Source: Streptomyces sp. SCSIO 75703 (GTDB taxonomy: Bacteria; Actinomycetota; Actinomycetes; Streptomycetales; Streptomycetaceae). From it: DNA of 64,000 nt. The DNA lies in the NCBI RefSeq assembly GCF_036607905.1, contig NZ_CP144555.1:6634001-6698000 (forward strand). The letters are read 5' to 3'. The translations under genes and the position numbers were made by a program. Shown here piece after piece: positions 17,068 to 25,827 of this stretch (position 1 is its first letter; every line of letters starts with the position of its first letter). The notes below the pieces were generated by a model. That model had not been told where the DNA came from, did no database searches, and worked only from the letters and a program-made list of their open reading frames with translations.

Positions 17068-17817
17068 TCAGTCGGCGACGCGCAACAGGAAGTGCAGGTA
17101 CGTGGCGCCCTCGGCGGCCGGCTCGCCGTCCGGCCCGGTCACCGCGCTCACGGCGAGGCCGGCCCGTGCGGCCAGTTCCCCGAAGACCTCGCTCGGGTAC
17201 CAGTGGAGCAGCCACGGGCGTTCCAGCACGTCGGCTTCGGTACCGTTCCGGCGCTCGTAGCGCAAGACCGACGTCTGGGTGCGGGCGGTCTCGTCGCGCT
17301 CCTCGGCGATCACGGAGACCCGGATCTCGGTGCCGTCGGGCGCGGTGGCGGTCCGCGGCCGGCCCAGCCGGTCGGGCGGCGTCGGCTCCGGGACGTCCAG
17401 CGGGACCAGGGCGGTGCCGTCCTGCGTGAGGTGGGCGCGGATGCGGCGCAGCGCGGCCAGCGCCGTGGCGTCGTCGGGAAGCAGGGTGAAGGTGGGCCCC
17501 GCGAGGAACACCGTCCGGTACCGGCGCGGCAGGTCCAGGGCCTCCATCCGCTGGTGGAAGACGGTGACGGGGACACCCGCGGCCTCCGCGCGGCGCCGCA
17601 GCCGTTCCAGCATGTCGGCGGAGGAGTCGACACCGTCGACGTCCAGCCCGCGCCGGCGCAACTCCACCAGGGGATCACCGTCCCCGCATCCCAGCTCCAG
17701 CGCCGGTCCGCCGTACCGCTCGACGAACTCTGCGTAGGGATCCGGGGATTCGGAGGACCCCTTCAGCGGCCTGTACAGGTCCGCGACCATGCCCGTGTAA
17801 AAGTCTGCCGGTTTCAC
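17068..17817 (-). CDS. Class I SAM-dependent methyltransferase
   Basis: Methyltransferase of 249 residues with Rossmann motif I ALELGCGDGDPL (about residues 39-50), motif II acidic residue in DVDGVDSSADML, and a post-I region MEALDLPRRYRTVFL. The second half is strand-rich with GTEIRVSVIAEE and HWYPSEVFGELAARAG, typical of small-molecule methyltransferases. Start is GTG (VKPADFYTGM). Substrate cannot be inferred. Lies alone, divergent from a membrane-protein pair. Confidence 0.88.
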   Translation of the reverse strand: MKPADFYTGMVADLYRPLKGSSESPDPYAEFVERYGGPALELGCGDGDPLVELRRRGLDVDGVDSSADMLERLRRRAEAAGVPVTVFHQRMEALDLPRRYRTVFLAGPTFTLLPDDATALAALRRIRAHLTQDGTALVPLDVPEPTPPDRLGRPRTATAPDGTEIRVSVIAEERDETARTQTSVLRYERRNGTEADVLERPWLLHWYPSEVFGELAARAGLAVSAVTGPDGEPAAEGATYLHFLLRVAD

Positions 17818-18018
17818 ACCGGCACCCTAGGCACGTGCACGGCACCGGGGCATCCGAATAACGGTGGCTCGCGGCGCCGGGGCCGGCTGCCGTGTTCCGG
17901 CAGTTCCGGCCGGTCACCGGTGCCGGAGACACGCCTGTCCCCGGCCACCGCCCGTGTGGCTCAATGGCACCGGCGCATGCGCGGGCGTATACGCGCGGCC
18001 GGAGCGAAGGGCGGGCGC

Positions 18019-18390
18019 ATGGACCGGGGGCGGACCGAGGACAGGGGCGTGCCCTTGCGGGAGGCCGCCGTGGTGCTCGCGGGCTGCTGGGCCGTCTGCG
18101 CGCTGACGTATGGCGTGCTGCGGGCCGTCGACGAGCCGGCGCTGCCCGTCACCGCGCCCGTCGTGTTCCTGCTGGGCTGGTGGTTCGTCAACCGCCACCG
18201 CCGCTGGGTGCCGGGAGCGGCGGCGTTCCTGCTGGGCAGCCCCGTCCTGTTCCTCCTCGTCGACGTCCTGCGGCGGCACCTCGACCGGCCGGACGCCGAC
18301 GCCCTGGCCACGGCGGCGGGCACACTCGTCGCGCTGGCCGTGTTCACCGCCGCCTCCCGCGTCCGCCCAGGCCGGAGACGGACGACGTGA
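18019..18390 (+). CDS. Small membrane protein, hypothetical
   Basis: Protein of 123 residues with three or four hydrophobic segments (about 14-32, 40-55, 62-80, 94-110) and a basic C-terminus (RVRPGRRRTT). Not recognised. The ATG at 18019 follows GGAGCGAAGG-type purines about 8 bases upstream. Its stop overlaps the GTG of the next gene (GTGA), so the two form a coupled pair of membrane proteins. Confidence 0.75.
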   Translation: MDRGRTEDRGVPLREAAVVLAGCWAVCALTYGVLRAVDEPALPVTAPVVFLLGWWFVNRHRRWVPGAAAFLLGSPVLFLLVDVLRRHLDRPDADALATAAGTLVALAVFTAASRVRPGRRRTT

Positions 18391-19172
18391 GCAGGTCGCG
18401 GGCCCGTGCCTCCGCCTCGACACGCGCGGCCCGACGCGCCCGGCAGGTACGCCGCCGCGCCTGGTGGCACCGCGCCTGGGGCACGGTGGCCGCACTCCTC
18501 GGCGCGGCGGCCCTCGTGGCGGCGGCCGCGTCGGCGGCCCTCGTCCCCGGTCTGCTCGACGACGTACGCGCCTTCGAGAACGCCCGGCCCTGCCCGACGA
18601 CCACCCCCGCGCCCGCCGACTGCCTCCGCCGGTTCCCGGCGACCGTCCGGGGCACCGTCATCCACGACGGGGGCAGGAACCAGCAGTACTCTCTGCTGCT
18701 CCGCGGCGGCGGCGCCGTCCCCGCCGAACTCGACATGTACGGTGCCGATCCCCTGTTGAGCGGCTTGCGGGAGGGGGACCGGGTGACGCTCACGGTCTGG
18801 CGGGACTACACCGTCGCGGTCACCCGTGACGGCGTCACCCAGGAATCCGCCGACACCCCCGTCGGCGAACCCGAGTTCACCACGGCCCTGGCCTGCGCGA
18901 TGACGGCCGCCGGGGTCTACGGCGCGTACGCCGGGACCGTCGCCGTCCGCCATGCCCGCCGCCATGCCCGGCAAGGACTGCCCGCCGAGCTGGTCCCGCT
19001 GGGCGCACAGGCGTTCTGGGCCGGCCTCGCCGCCCTCCCGGCCCTCTTCGTGGGGGATTTCACCGGCCCGGCCGGCGTCGTCGTGACCTGGCTCCTGCTC
19101 CTGCCACTGATCCGCCTGGCCGCCCTGCGCCTCCACTGGGGACGGGGCAGCCGACGCCGCCGGCGCGTCTGA
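18387..19172 (+). CDS. Membrane protein, hypothetical
   Basis: Protein of 261 residues: basic N-terminus (about 30 residues rich in R and A), one membrane segment (about 33-55, VAALLGAAALVAAAASAAL), an extracytoplasmic part of about 110 residues with two cysteines (ARPCPTTTP and ADCLRRF) that could form a disulfide, then two or three further membrane segments and a basic tail. The extracytoplasmic part has the strand pattern GTVIHDGGRNQQYSLLLRGG..GDRVTLTVWRDY. Not recognised; common layout in streptomycete envelope proteins. GTG start overlaps the previous stop. Confidence 0.75.
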   Translation: MSRSRARASASTRAARRARQVRRRAWWHRAWGTVAALLGAAALVAAAASAALVPGLLDDVRAFENARPCPTTTPAPADCLRRFPATVRGTVIHDGGRNQQYSLLLRGGGAVPAELDMYGADPLLSGLREGDRVTLTVWRDYTVAVTRDGVTQESADTPVGEPEFTTALACAMTAAGVYGAYAGTVAVRHARRHARQGLPAELVPLGAQAFWAGLAALPALFVGDFTGPAGVVVTWLLLLPLIRLAALRLHWGRGSRRRRRV

Positions 19173-19184
19173 GTCACCGTCGTT

Positions 19185-19202
19185 CCCCGCGGGCGCGCGG
19201 GG
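19185..19202 (+). terminator. Hairpin after membrane-protein pair
   Basis: CCCCGCG-GGCG-CGCGGGG, 12 bp after the stop at 19172. Candidate factor-independent terminator without U-tract. Confidence 0.5.
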
Positions 19203-19313
19203 CCGCCGGGCGACGGCCAACGGCCGCCCCCGGTGAGCCGGGTGGCCGTGGCGCGGACGGCCCCTCCATGATCGAATCTGTGCTCGAAGCCGCACCCACC
19301 ATGGAGGGCTCAC

Positions 19314-20318
19314 GTGACCCCAGTGTCGTACCTGGATCTGCACCGGCGCATGGCCGCGGGCATCGAGGCGGAGACGGACAAGGCCCTCGGCCTGCTCGGC
19401 CCGTCGGCGCCCGCCGTCCGCACGGCCGTCTCGGCGCTCCTCGCGGACCGCACCTTCGCCTACCCCCTGTCCGTCCTGCCGTTGCTCGTGCACGCCGCGG
19501 AGACCGGCGAACCCGAACCGGCCCTGCCCCTGGCCGTCGTCCACGAACTGTGGTGGACCGCCGCCTGCTGCCTCGACGACCTCGCCGACTCCCAGGGCAC
19601 CTATACCGCGGGCGGCCTGGACGACAGCGAGGCGCTCCTCGCCACCGTCATCGCCGGAACGCCCCTGCCGCTGCTGGTCGTCGGCTCGGACTCCGTCCCG
19701 GAAGCCTTACGCGGCACCCTCGCCACCGAGATCGTCCGCTGCTGGGTCGACGCGACCGAAGGCCAGTTGAGGGACCTCGCCGGACAGGCCGAGGGCGCCG
19801 GCCGCGCCTCCGTCACCGAGGTCTACCTGGGCAAGTCCGGTGCGCCCTTCGGCATGGTCACCGCCATGGCCGCGACGCTGGCGGGGGCGGACGCGCCCCG
19901 GGTACGGCGTTGGCGCCGCTTCGGCGAGGTGTTCGGCATCCTGTGGCAGCTCTTCAACGACCAGGACGACATCCTCACCGGCCGCCACGAGGACCTCCGC
20001 AACGGCACCGTCACCTACCTCCTCGCCTGCGCTCTCGACGAGGGCGCCGCCCCCGTCCCGCCCGGCCGGATCACGGCACTGCACGCCGCCGCCCGGGACG
20101 ACGCCGACGCACGCGCGGAACTCGCCGGCATCCTCCTCCACGCGGAGGTGCTGCGGCGCTTCGAGGCCGGCGTCGACGGCTTCCGGGATCAGGCCCGGCT
20201 GCTGTTGGACGAACTCGGCGGCCACGAAGAGTACGTGGCCGTCCTGCGCGACCTGGTGGACCGCGCGTCCCAGGTACCGCTGCGTCCGGCGGCCCGGTCG
20301 GAGACGGTCTCGACGTAG
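19314..20318 (+). CDS. Polyprenyl synthetase-like protein with altered second Asp motif
   Basis: Protein of 334 residues with the all-helical isoprenyl diphosphate synthase fold. First aspartate-rich motif DDLAD at residues 88-92 is intact; the EGQ (149-151) and YLGKSGAPFG (171-180) stretches match family landmarks. The second motif reads NDQDDILTG at 215-223, so the usual DDxxD has Thr at its last position. That may change Mg2+ or diphosphate binding or mark a cyclase/degenerate activity. No partner terpene cyclase, phytoene synthase or UbiA gene is near, so it stands alone. GTG start with GGAGGG about 7 bases upstream. Confidence 0.82.
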   Translation: MTPVSYLDLHRRMAAGIEAETDKALGLLGPSAPAVRTAVSALLADRTFAYPLSVLPLLVHAAETGEPEPALPLAVVHELWWTAACCLDDLADSQGTYTAGGLDDSEALLATVIAGTPLPLLVVGSDSVPEALRGTLATEIVRCWVDATEGQLRDLAGQAEGAGRASVTEVYLGKSGAPFGMVTAMAATLAGADAPRVRRWRRFGEVFGILWQLFNDQDDILTGRHEDLRNGTVTYLLACALDEGAAPVPPGRITALHAAARDDADARAELAGILLHAEVLRRFEAGVDGFRDQARLLLDELGGHEEYVAVLRDLVDRASQVPLRPAARSETVST

Positions 20319-20565
20319 GGAGTCGACGGGGGTCTCGCCGGGAGGGCGAAGGGCGGAGGGGGGAGGCGGCGTCGGCGGAGAGGGCCGAAGGCGGGGAGCC
20401 TTGCGGGCGCCTGTGCCGGGGCGGGGGGCGGGGGGCTGGGGGCCGGGTCGGTGCCGGGCGCGGGGCCCGAGGGGGGCTGGGGAGGGGATGGGCGGGGGCG
20501 CTCGTTTGGCGACCGCGGCCCGGGCCGGCCGACCCGCATCACCCCGCGCCCCCGCGTCCTGCGCC
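20319..20565. other. G-rich convergent spacer
   Basis: Spacer between convergent genes, strongly G-rich on the plus strand with many runs of four to six G (for example 20418-20445). Prone to G-quadruplex; no gene seen. Confidence 0.5.
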
Positions 20566-21549
20566 TCACCCGTACCGGTCGAACAGGCCGTGGAGGTACC
20601 CCTCCAGGCGCCCGGCGAGGAGGTCCGGGGTCAGGTCGTGCCGGCCCGTCTCCCGCCAGGGCGTGCCGACTTTGTCCGCGTCGGGTGCGAAGGCGAGCGC
20701 GTCCAGCATCCGCCAGTAGAGGTGGGCTGCCGGGTCGTCGGCGAGGACTCCGCCGGCGTCGGTGTAGTGACCGGCGAAGTCCAGCCCCGCGGGTACCCCG
20801 TACAGCAGGGCGAGCGCGGTGGAGCAGTGCGCCACGTCGAGGTCGGCGGGCCCCCACGAGGTCTCCACCCAGTCCACGACCCCGGAGACGGCCAGGTCGT
20901 CCCCCTCCCCGGTGAACAGGACGTTGCCCGGGTGGAAGTCCCGGTGCAGGAGGCGGGGCCGGTGGTCCGGGGGAGGGCGCCGGATCGTCCGTACGGCACG
21001 CTCCCACACCTCGGGCCGGCCGGTCCCCGCCGGCACGCGCACCCGGTCCGCCGCGGTCCACGCCTCGTAGACCCGGGGCCGGTCCTCCTCCGGGACGGGC
21101 AGCGCGTGGATCTCGGCCAGTTGCCGGGCGAGGAGCCGTGTCGTCCGCTCGGCGTCCCCGGGGCGCAGCCGGAGCCGTCCGGGCAGGTGCGACATGAGCA
21201 GCGAGGGGTGGTCGCAGTGCCGGGCCCTCGCGTCGACGCGGTGCAGCCGGGCGGCGGGCACGGGCGTGTCCGCGAGGAGCCGGAGGACGTCCGCCTCCCG
21301 GTGCAGCAGCCCCGGCGCGTGGCGTACGAAGAACGGGGTGACGAAGGAACGGAGCACCATGGCGTACGACTCCCCGGGGCCCTCGATGTCGAGGCGGCGC
21401 ATCCGTGAGGTCCAGCCGCCGCGCAGGGGGGTGACGGCGCCGATGCGTTCACCGGGGGCGAGTGCGCTCTCCACCCATCTGCGGGTGCGGTGCCAGGCCG
21501 GGGTCTCGGTGTCGGCCTCGGCTGAGGTCGTGCGGTGCCCCTGAGACAT
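20566..21549 (-). CDS. Aminoglycoside phosphotransferase-family (APH) kinase
   Basis: APH/choline-kinase-like protein of 327 residues. The catalytic loop LLHRDFHPGNVLF places the base at Asp204 and the metal-binding Asn at 209; GVVDWVE gives the second metal-binding Asp226. N-lobe features are weak, as usual in this family. Members phosphorylate antibiotics, sugars, homoserine or macrolides; the substrate is unknown and resistance should not be assumed. Single gene, with the unusual TGTGAAC-rich region beginning upstream of its start. Confidence 0.85.
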   Translation of the reverse strand: MSQGHRTTSAEADTETPAWHRTRRWVESALAPGERIGAVTPLRGGWTSRMRRLDIEGPGESYAMVLRSFVTPFFVRHAPGLLHREADVLRLLADTPVPAARLHRVDARARHCDHPSLLMSHLPGRLRLRPGDAERTTRLLARQLAEIHALPVPEEDRPRVYEAWTAADRVRVPAGTGRPEVWERAVRTIRRPPPDHRPRLLHRDFHPGNVLFTGEGDDLAVSGVVDWVETSWGPADLDVAHCSTALALLYGVPAGLDFAGHYTDAGGVLADDPAAHLYWRMLDALAFAPDADKVGTPWRETGRHDLTPDLLAGRLEGYLHGLFDRYG

Positions 21550-21631
21550 GAGGCTGAGCGTAGTGGTCGCGGGGAGGGGCGGGGGTGGTGGGCGCGAAAC
21601 AGCCTGCTGCTCCTGCCGGGAGGTGAATCGA

Positions 21632-22016
21632 GTTCACAAGGCGGCCGGCGGGTGACCTTCGTGTCGGGCCGCGCGCACCGCTGACGCCCCTTGAACGTGC
21701 CGCTCATACGCGGTGGCTGTGAACGCCGCTCACAAAGAGGGTGTGAACGCCGCTCGCAAGGGGGGCTGTGAACGCCGGTCATGCCCGCCACGCCGTGAAC
21801 GCGGACTGCGCTGTGAACCCGCCGCACCCGGGGTGGCCGTGTGAACCGCCCCTCTTGTGAACGCGCCCCACGCCAGTTCACAGGCCCGACCCCCGCACCC
21901 CTGTGAACTCCCCGCGGGCGCCGCCGCCCCGCCGCTCAGTTGAACCCCGCGCATTCGGTGAACCCCGTGAACCTCACCTCCACGGCGCTCCCTGTGAACC
22001 CCGCACTCCTGTGAAC
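21632..22016. repeat. TGTGAAC repeat array (11 exact heptamers in 385 bp)
   Basis: Exact TGTGAAC at 21718, 21742, 21767, 21812, 21840, 21856, 21902, 21993 and 22010 on the plus strand, and as GTTCACA at 21632 and 21876. Near-copies (TTGAAC, CGTGAAC, GGTGAAC) lie at about 21691, 21795, 21940, 21958 and 21966. Most are followed by GCC or CCC. The unit at 21718-21734 forms TGTGA-N7-TCACA. Spacing is irregular (16-91 bp), so it is neither CRISPR nor a simple tandem repeat. It fills the gap upstream of the acyl-CoA island. Confidence 0.85.
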
Positions 22017-22096
22017 ACCTCGTCAACCCGCCGCCCGCCCCCACCACACTCCGCGAAATTGACTGTTGACACCCCATTCACGCCACGGTCATCATG

Positions 22097-22110
22097 ATAC
22101 TCCGTAGTAT
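22097..22110. promoter_or_regulatory. ATACT-CCGT-AGTAT operator upstream of the SDR gene
   Basis: Perfect 5-bp arms (extended by GATACT/AGTATG) 12 bp upstream of the SDR start, overlapping the expected promoter or leader. The same palindrome precedes the TetR gene at 28227-28240, so the TetR at 27527 probably controls this operon. Confidence 0.75.
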
Positions 22111-22122
22111 GACAGGAGCGAG

Positions 22123-23031
22123 ATGAACTTCGAAGGACAGGTCGCGGTGGTGACCGGCGCGGGCGGCGGTCTGGGACGGGCACACGCAATCGCCCTCGCC
22201 GAGCGCGGCGTCAAGGTCGTCGTCAACGACATGGGCACACCCACCGGAGCCTCCGCCGGACAGAGCCCCGCGGCCGGCGTCGCGGCGGAGATCCTGGCCG
22301 CCGGCGGCGAGGCGTTCGCCTACCTCTGCGACGTCACGGACGCCGAGGCGGTCGCGGGCATGATCGCCGAGACCGTCGCGCGCTGGGGCCGCGTCGACAT
22401 CCTCATCAACAACGCCGGCATCCTGCGGGACAAGTCCTTCGCCAAGATGGACCTGGAGCAGGTCCGGCAGGTCCTGGACGTGCACCTGATGGGCTCCGTC
22501 CACTGCGCCAAGGCGGTCTGGCCGCACATGGTGGAGCGGGGGTACGGCCGGATCCTCATGACCACGTCCGCCTCGGGGATCTACGGCAACTTCGGCCAGG
22601 CCAACTACGGCGCGGCCAAGTCCGGCCTGGTCGGCCTGATGAACGTCCTCGCCATCGAGGGTGAGCGCAAGGGCATCCGGGTCAACGCGCTCGCCCCGAC
22701 CGCCGCGACCCAGATGACGGAGGGACTCATCGACGAGCACATCCTCGGCATGCTCACCCCCGAGTCGATCGCGCCGGGCGCCCTCTTCCTCGTCAGCGAG
22801 GAGGCCCCGACCAAGACCCTCCTCGCCGCCGGCGCGGGCGTCTTCGCCGTGGCCCAGATGAAGGAGTCCGCGGGCGTCTTCCTCCGCGAGGACGACCGTT
22901 CCCCCGAGGTCATCGCCGAACGATGGGCCGAGATCAGCGACATGAGCGCCCCGGTGGTCACCGGCTCGGCGTTCGACCAGACCAAGCGGTACGCGGCCAT
23001 CGCCGGGACCGAGCTGGGAGCCGTGCCGTGA
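22123..23031 (+). CDS. SDR, (3R)-hydroxyacyl-CoA dehydrogenase-like
   Basis: Short-chain dehydrogenase of 302 residues. Cofactor motif TGAGGGLGRAHA (11-22), NNAG (96-99), catalytic Ser149/151, Tyr162 and Lys166 (YGAAK). The TGAGGGLGRAHA pattern and the insertion after strand 2 (GTPTGASAGQSP) resemble the dehydrogenase domain of peroxisomal multifunctional enzyme type 2 and bacterial 3-hydroxyacyl-CoA dehydrogenases rather than FabG of fatty acid synthesis. AGGAG lies 5 bases upstream. First gene of the acyl-CoA island; GTGA overlap with the thiolase gene supports a beta-oxidation step. Confidence 0.9.
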   Translation: MNFEGQVAVVTGAGGGLGRAHAIALAERGVKVVVNDMGTPTGASAGQSPAAGVAAEILAAGGEAFAYLCDVTDAEAVAGMIAETVARWGRVDILINNAGILRDKSFAKMDLEQVRQVLDVHLMGSVHCAKAVWPHMVERGYGRILMTTSASGIYGNFGQANYGAAKSGLVGLMNVLAIEGERKGIRVNALAPTAATQMTEGLIDEHILGMLTPESIAPGALFLVSEEAPTKTLLAAGAGVFAVAQMKESAGVFLREDDRSPEVIAERWAEISDMSAPVVTGSAFDQTKRYAAIAGTELGAVP

Positions 23032-24239
23032 GGCAAGCCGTCATCGTCTCCACCGCCCGTACGCCGATCGGCAAGGCGTACCGGGGCGCGTTCGCCGACA
23101 CCTCCGGCCAGCACCTGGCCGCCCACGCGATCACCGGCTCGCTGCGCCGCGCCGGCGTCGAGGGTCACGAGGTGGAGGACGTCGTCCTCGGCTGTGCCAT
23201 GCAGGAGGGCACCACCGGGATGAACGTCGCCCGGCAGGGCGCCCTGCGCGCCGGGCTGCCCGCCTCGGTCGCCGGGATGACCCTCGACCGGCAGTGCGCC
23301 TCGGGCCTGATGGCGATCGCCACCGCCGCGAAGCAGATCGTCCTCGACGGCATGGACATCGTGATCGGCGGCGGCGTCGAATCGATCTCCCTCGTCCAGA
23401 ACGAGCACCGCAACGGACACCGCGCCACGGACCCCTGGCTGGCCCGCGAGAAGCCCGCCGTCTACGCGACCATGCTGGAGACCGCGGAGATCGTCGCCGA
23501 ACGGTACGGCGTCGGCCGCGACGAACAGGACGAGTTCGCCCTGCTCTCCCAGGAGCGCACCGCCGCCGCCCAGCGGGCGGGCCGCTTCGACGAGGAGATC
23601 GTCGCCTTCACCGGCCGGCGCGCCGTCCCGGCCGGACCCGACACCGATCCCGCCGCCGAGCCGGTCACCGAGGAGTTCACCCTCGACCGGGACGAGGGCA
23701 ACCGCCCCTTCACCACCCTCGGTGCCCTCGCCGGGCTCCGCCCCGTCCTGCCCGACGGGAAGGTGACCGCCACCTCCACCGTCACCGCCGGAAACGCCTC
23801 CCAGCTCTCCGACGGCGCCTCCGCCGCCGTCCTCATGGAGGCCCGCGAGGCCGAGAGGCGCGGACTGACCCCGCTCGGCGCCTACCGCGGCATCGCCGTC
23901 GCCGGCTGCGAACCGGACGAGATGGGCATCGGTCCCGTCCACGCCGTCCCCCGGCTCCTGGACCGCCACGGACTGACCGTCGACGACATCGGCCTGTGGG
24001 AACTGAACGAGGCGTTCGCCTCCCAGGCCGTACACTGCCGCGACCGCCTGGGCATCGACCCGGCCAGACTCAACGTCAACGGGGGAGCCATCGCCATGGG
24101 CCACCCCTACGGCATGAGCGGAGCGCGCCTCGTCGGCCACGCCCTGCTCGAGGGAGGCCGGCGCGGCGCCCGGTTCGCCGTCGTCACCATGTGCGTCGGC
24201 GGGGGCATGGGCGCCGCCGGACTCTTCGAGATCTTCTGA
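23028..24239 (+). CDS. Thiolase (acetyl-CoA C-acyltransferase)
   Basis: Thiolase of 403 residues. Nucleophile Cys90 (DRQCASG), NEAFA motif, His359 (AMGHPYGMSG) and the second Cys389 (MCVGGGMGAAG) are all present, so it should be active. In this context a degradative 3-ketoacyl-CoA thiolase is more likely than a biosynthetic one. The GTG start overlaps the SDR stop, giving translational coupling. Follows the SDR so that oxidation and thiolytic cleavage of a 3-hydroxyacyl-CoA are encoded together. Confidence 0.93.
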   Translation: MRQAVIVSTARTPIGKAYRGAFADTSGQHLAAHAITGSLRRAGVEGHEVEDVVLGCAMQEGTTGMNVARQGALRAGLPASVAGMTLDRQCASGLMAIATAAKQIVLDGMDIVIGGGVESISLVQNEHRNGHRATDPWLAREKPAVYATMLETAEIVAERYGVGRDEQDEFALLSQERTAAAQRAGRFDEEIVAFTGRRAVPAGPDTDPAAEPVTEEFTLDRDEGNRPFTTLGALAGLRPVLPDGKVTATSTVTAGNASQLSDGASAAVLMEAREAERRGLTPLGAYRGIAVAGCEPDEMGIGPVHAVPRLLDRHGLTVDDIGLWELNEAFASQAVHCRDRLGIDPARLNVNGGAIAMGHPYGMSGARLVGHALLEGGRRGARFAVVTMCVGGGMGAAGLFEIF

Positions 24240-24381
24240 CCGGACGGGCACACCGCCCTCCGCCCCCGCGACCAGCACGGCATCACGCCGGGCCCGCCGC
24301 CGTACCGAGGCGACACGTCGCCACCACCCAGGGTGCGATCCACGTACCCACGAGCACCTCACCCCCGATGGAAGGGCTTCG

Positions 24382-25743
24382 ATGGCTATGCATCCGGTTT
24401 CTTCGGCGGCGGACACGCTTCACGCGCGCGCCACCCGCAAAGCCCTGGTCAGGCTGCTGCCGATCATGCTCGCCGCCTACTTCATGGCGTACATCGACCG
24501 CACCAACGTGGCGCTGGCCAAGACCCACCTGCAGGCCGACGTCGGCATCAGCGTCACCGCCTTCGGTCTGGGCGCCGGCATCTTCTTCGTCAGTTACGCC
24601 TTCCTCGAAGTCCCCAGCAGTCTGATCATGCACAGAATCGGACCAAGACGCTGGATCGCGCGGATCGCCCTCACCTGGGGCGCGCTCTCCGCGGCCATGA
24701 TGTTCGTGCAGGGCGAGTGGTCCTTCTACTTCCTGCGCTTCTTCCTCGGCATGGCCGAGGCCGGCCTCTACCCGACCCTGATGTACATGGTCACGGTCTG
24801 GTTCTCCCAGCAGCACCGGGCCACCGTGGTCGGCTTCATCTACCTCGCGCCGACCGTCGCCCTGATCGTCGGCAACCCCATGGGCGGCGCGCTGATGGAG
24901 CTGGACAGCGCCCTGGGCCTGCACGGCTGGCAGTGGATGTTCCTCATCGAGGGCCTGGTGACCATGCTGGTCGGCGTCCTGGTCTGGATGACCCTCCCCG
25001 AGACCCCTCGCGACGCCAGGTGGCTCACCACCGAGGAGGCCGAGATCCTCACCGCCCGCGCCACCGGCGGCGGCGAGCCGGGCGACAGCCGTATCAGGGG
25101 CAACCTGAAGGCGGCCTTCGGCCGTCCCTTCATCGTCATCGTCGCCCTGATCTACCTGTTCAACCAGATCACCAACGTCGGCATCGTCTTCAACCTGCCC
25201 TCCATCGTCGAGGACCTGAACATCAGCGGATCCTTCCTCATCGGCCTGGTCTCGGGCAGCTCCGGCGTCGGCGCCACCATCGGTGTGCTCCTCGTGCCGG
25301 TCGTGCACCGGCGCTTCGGCAACGAGATCGCCCTCATCGGCGTCCTCGCCGCGCTGACGGCCGTCCTGGCCGGGGTCTACGTGCTCTCGTCGTCGCCCGC
25401 CGCGCAGATCGTGCTGATCGCCGTGTCCATGATCTTCGTGTTCGGCACGCTGCCGCTGTTCTGGTCCGTCGCCATGGCGCGCATGTCCGGACTGGTCGCC
25501 GCGGCCGGGCTCGCCTTCATCAACACCATCGGCCTCCTCGGCGGATTCCTCGGCCCGTACATGTTCGGCCTGGCCGAGGACGCGACCGGCAACCCGAGCG
25601 CCGGACTGTGGGTCGTCATCGCCTGCTCGCTCGTCGGCGTCGCGCTCACCCCCCTGCTGGCCCACGCCGTCCGCAAGGAGGACGCGGCCGAGGCCGAGGC
25701 CGCCCCGGCCGGGACCGGGACCGCGGCGCCCGTGTCGCGGTAG
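24382..25743 (+). CDS. MFS transporter, anion:cation symporter (ACS) type
   Basis: Major facilitator of 453 residues, 12 TM. The ACS-family layout is visible: LVRLLPIMLAAYFMAYIDRTNVALAK in TM1 (DRTNVA signature), the cytoplasmic HRIGPRRWIARI loop and GMAEAGLYPTLMYM in TM4. ACS carriers import organic anions such as phthalate, hydroxyphenylacetate or tartrate. GGAAGGG precedes the ATG by 5-6 bases. Position between thiolase and acyl-CoA ligase suggests import of the carboxylic acid that the ligase activates. Confidence 0.9.
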   Translation: MAMHPVSSAADTLHARATRKALVRLLPIMLAAYFMAYIDRTNVALAKTHLQADVGISVTAFGLGAGIFFVSYAFLEVPSSLIMHRIGPRRWIARIALTWGALSAAMMFVQGEWSFYFLRFFLGMAEAGLYPTLMYMVTVWFSQQHRATVVGFIYLAPTVALIVGNPMGGALMELDSALGLHGWQWMFLIEGLVTMLVGVLVWMTLPETPRDARWLTTEEAEILTARATGGGEPGDSRIRGNLKAAFGRPFIVIVALIYLFNQITNVGIVFNLPSIVEDLNISGSFLIGLVSGSSGVGATIGVLLVPVVHRRFGNEIALIGVLAALTAVLAGVYVLSSSPAAQIVLIAVSMIFVFGTLPLFWSVAMARMSGLVAAAGLAFINTIGLLGGFLGPYMFGLAEDATGNPSAGLWVVIACSLVGVALTPLLAHAVRKEDAAEAEAAPAGTGTAAPVSR

Positions 25744-25754
25744 GGCACCGCCCA

Positions 25755-25788
25755 GGGCCGGGCCCCGCCCGCACGCGGGGTCCGGCCC
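25755..25788 (+). terminator. Hairpin between MFS and acyl-CoA ligase genes
   Basis: Nested stem: GGGCCGG/CCGGCCC outside and CCCCGC/GCGGGG inside with a small loop, 11 bp after the MFS stop. May attenuate rather than end transcription, because the ligase gene follows 40 bp later in the same direction. Confidence 0.55.
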
Positions 25789-25827
25789 GCCCGTTCGCCG
25801 ACACCTGAACGAGGAGAAGAAACGCAC

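Noticed and set aside
16211..17215. 334-residue minus-strand ORF in the gap near 16.5 kb
   Set aside because: Overlaps the methyltransferase end, low complexity, no motif, crosses the polypurine tract.
21632..22016. TGTGAAC array considered as a CRISPR or classic Crp sites
   Set aside because: Repeats are only 7 bp with irregular spacing and no spacer pattern; the best dyad has a 7-bp rather than 6-bp centre, so neither label fits.
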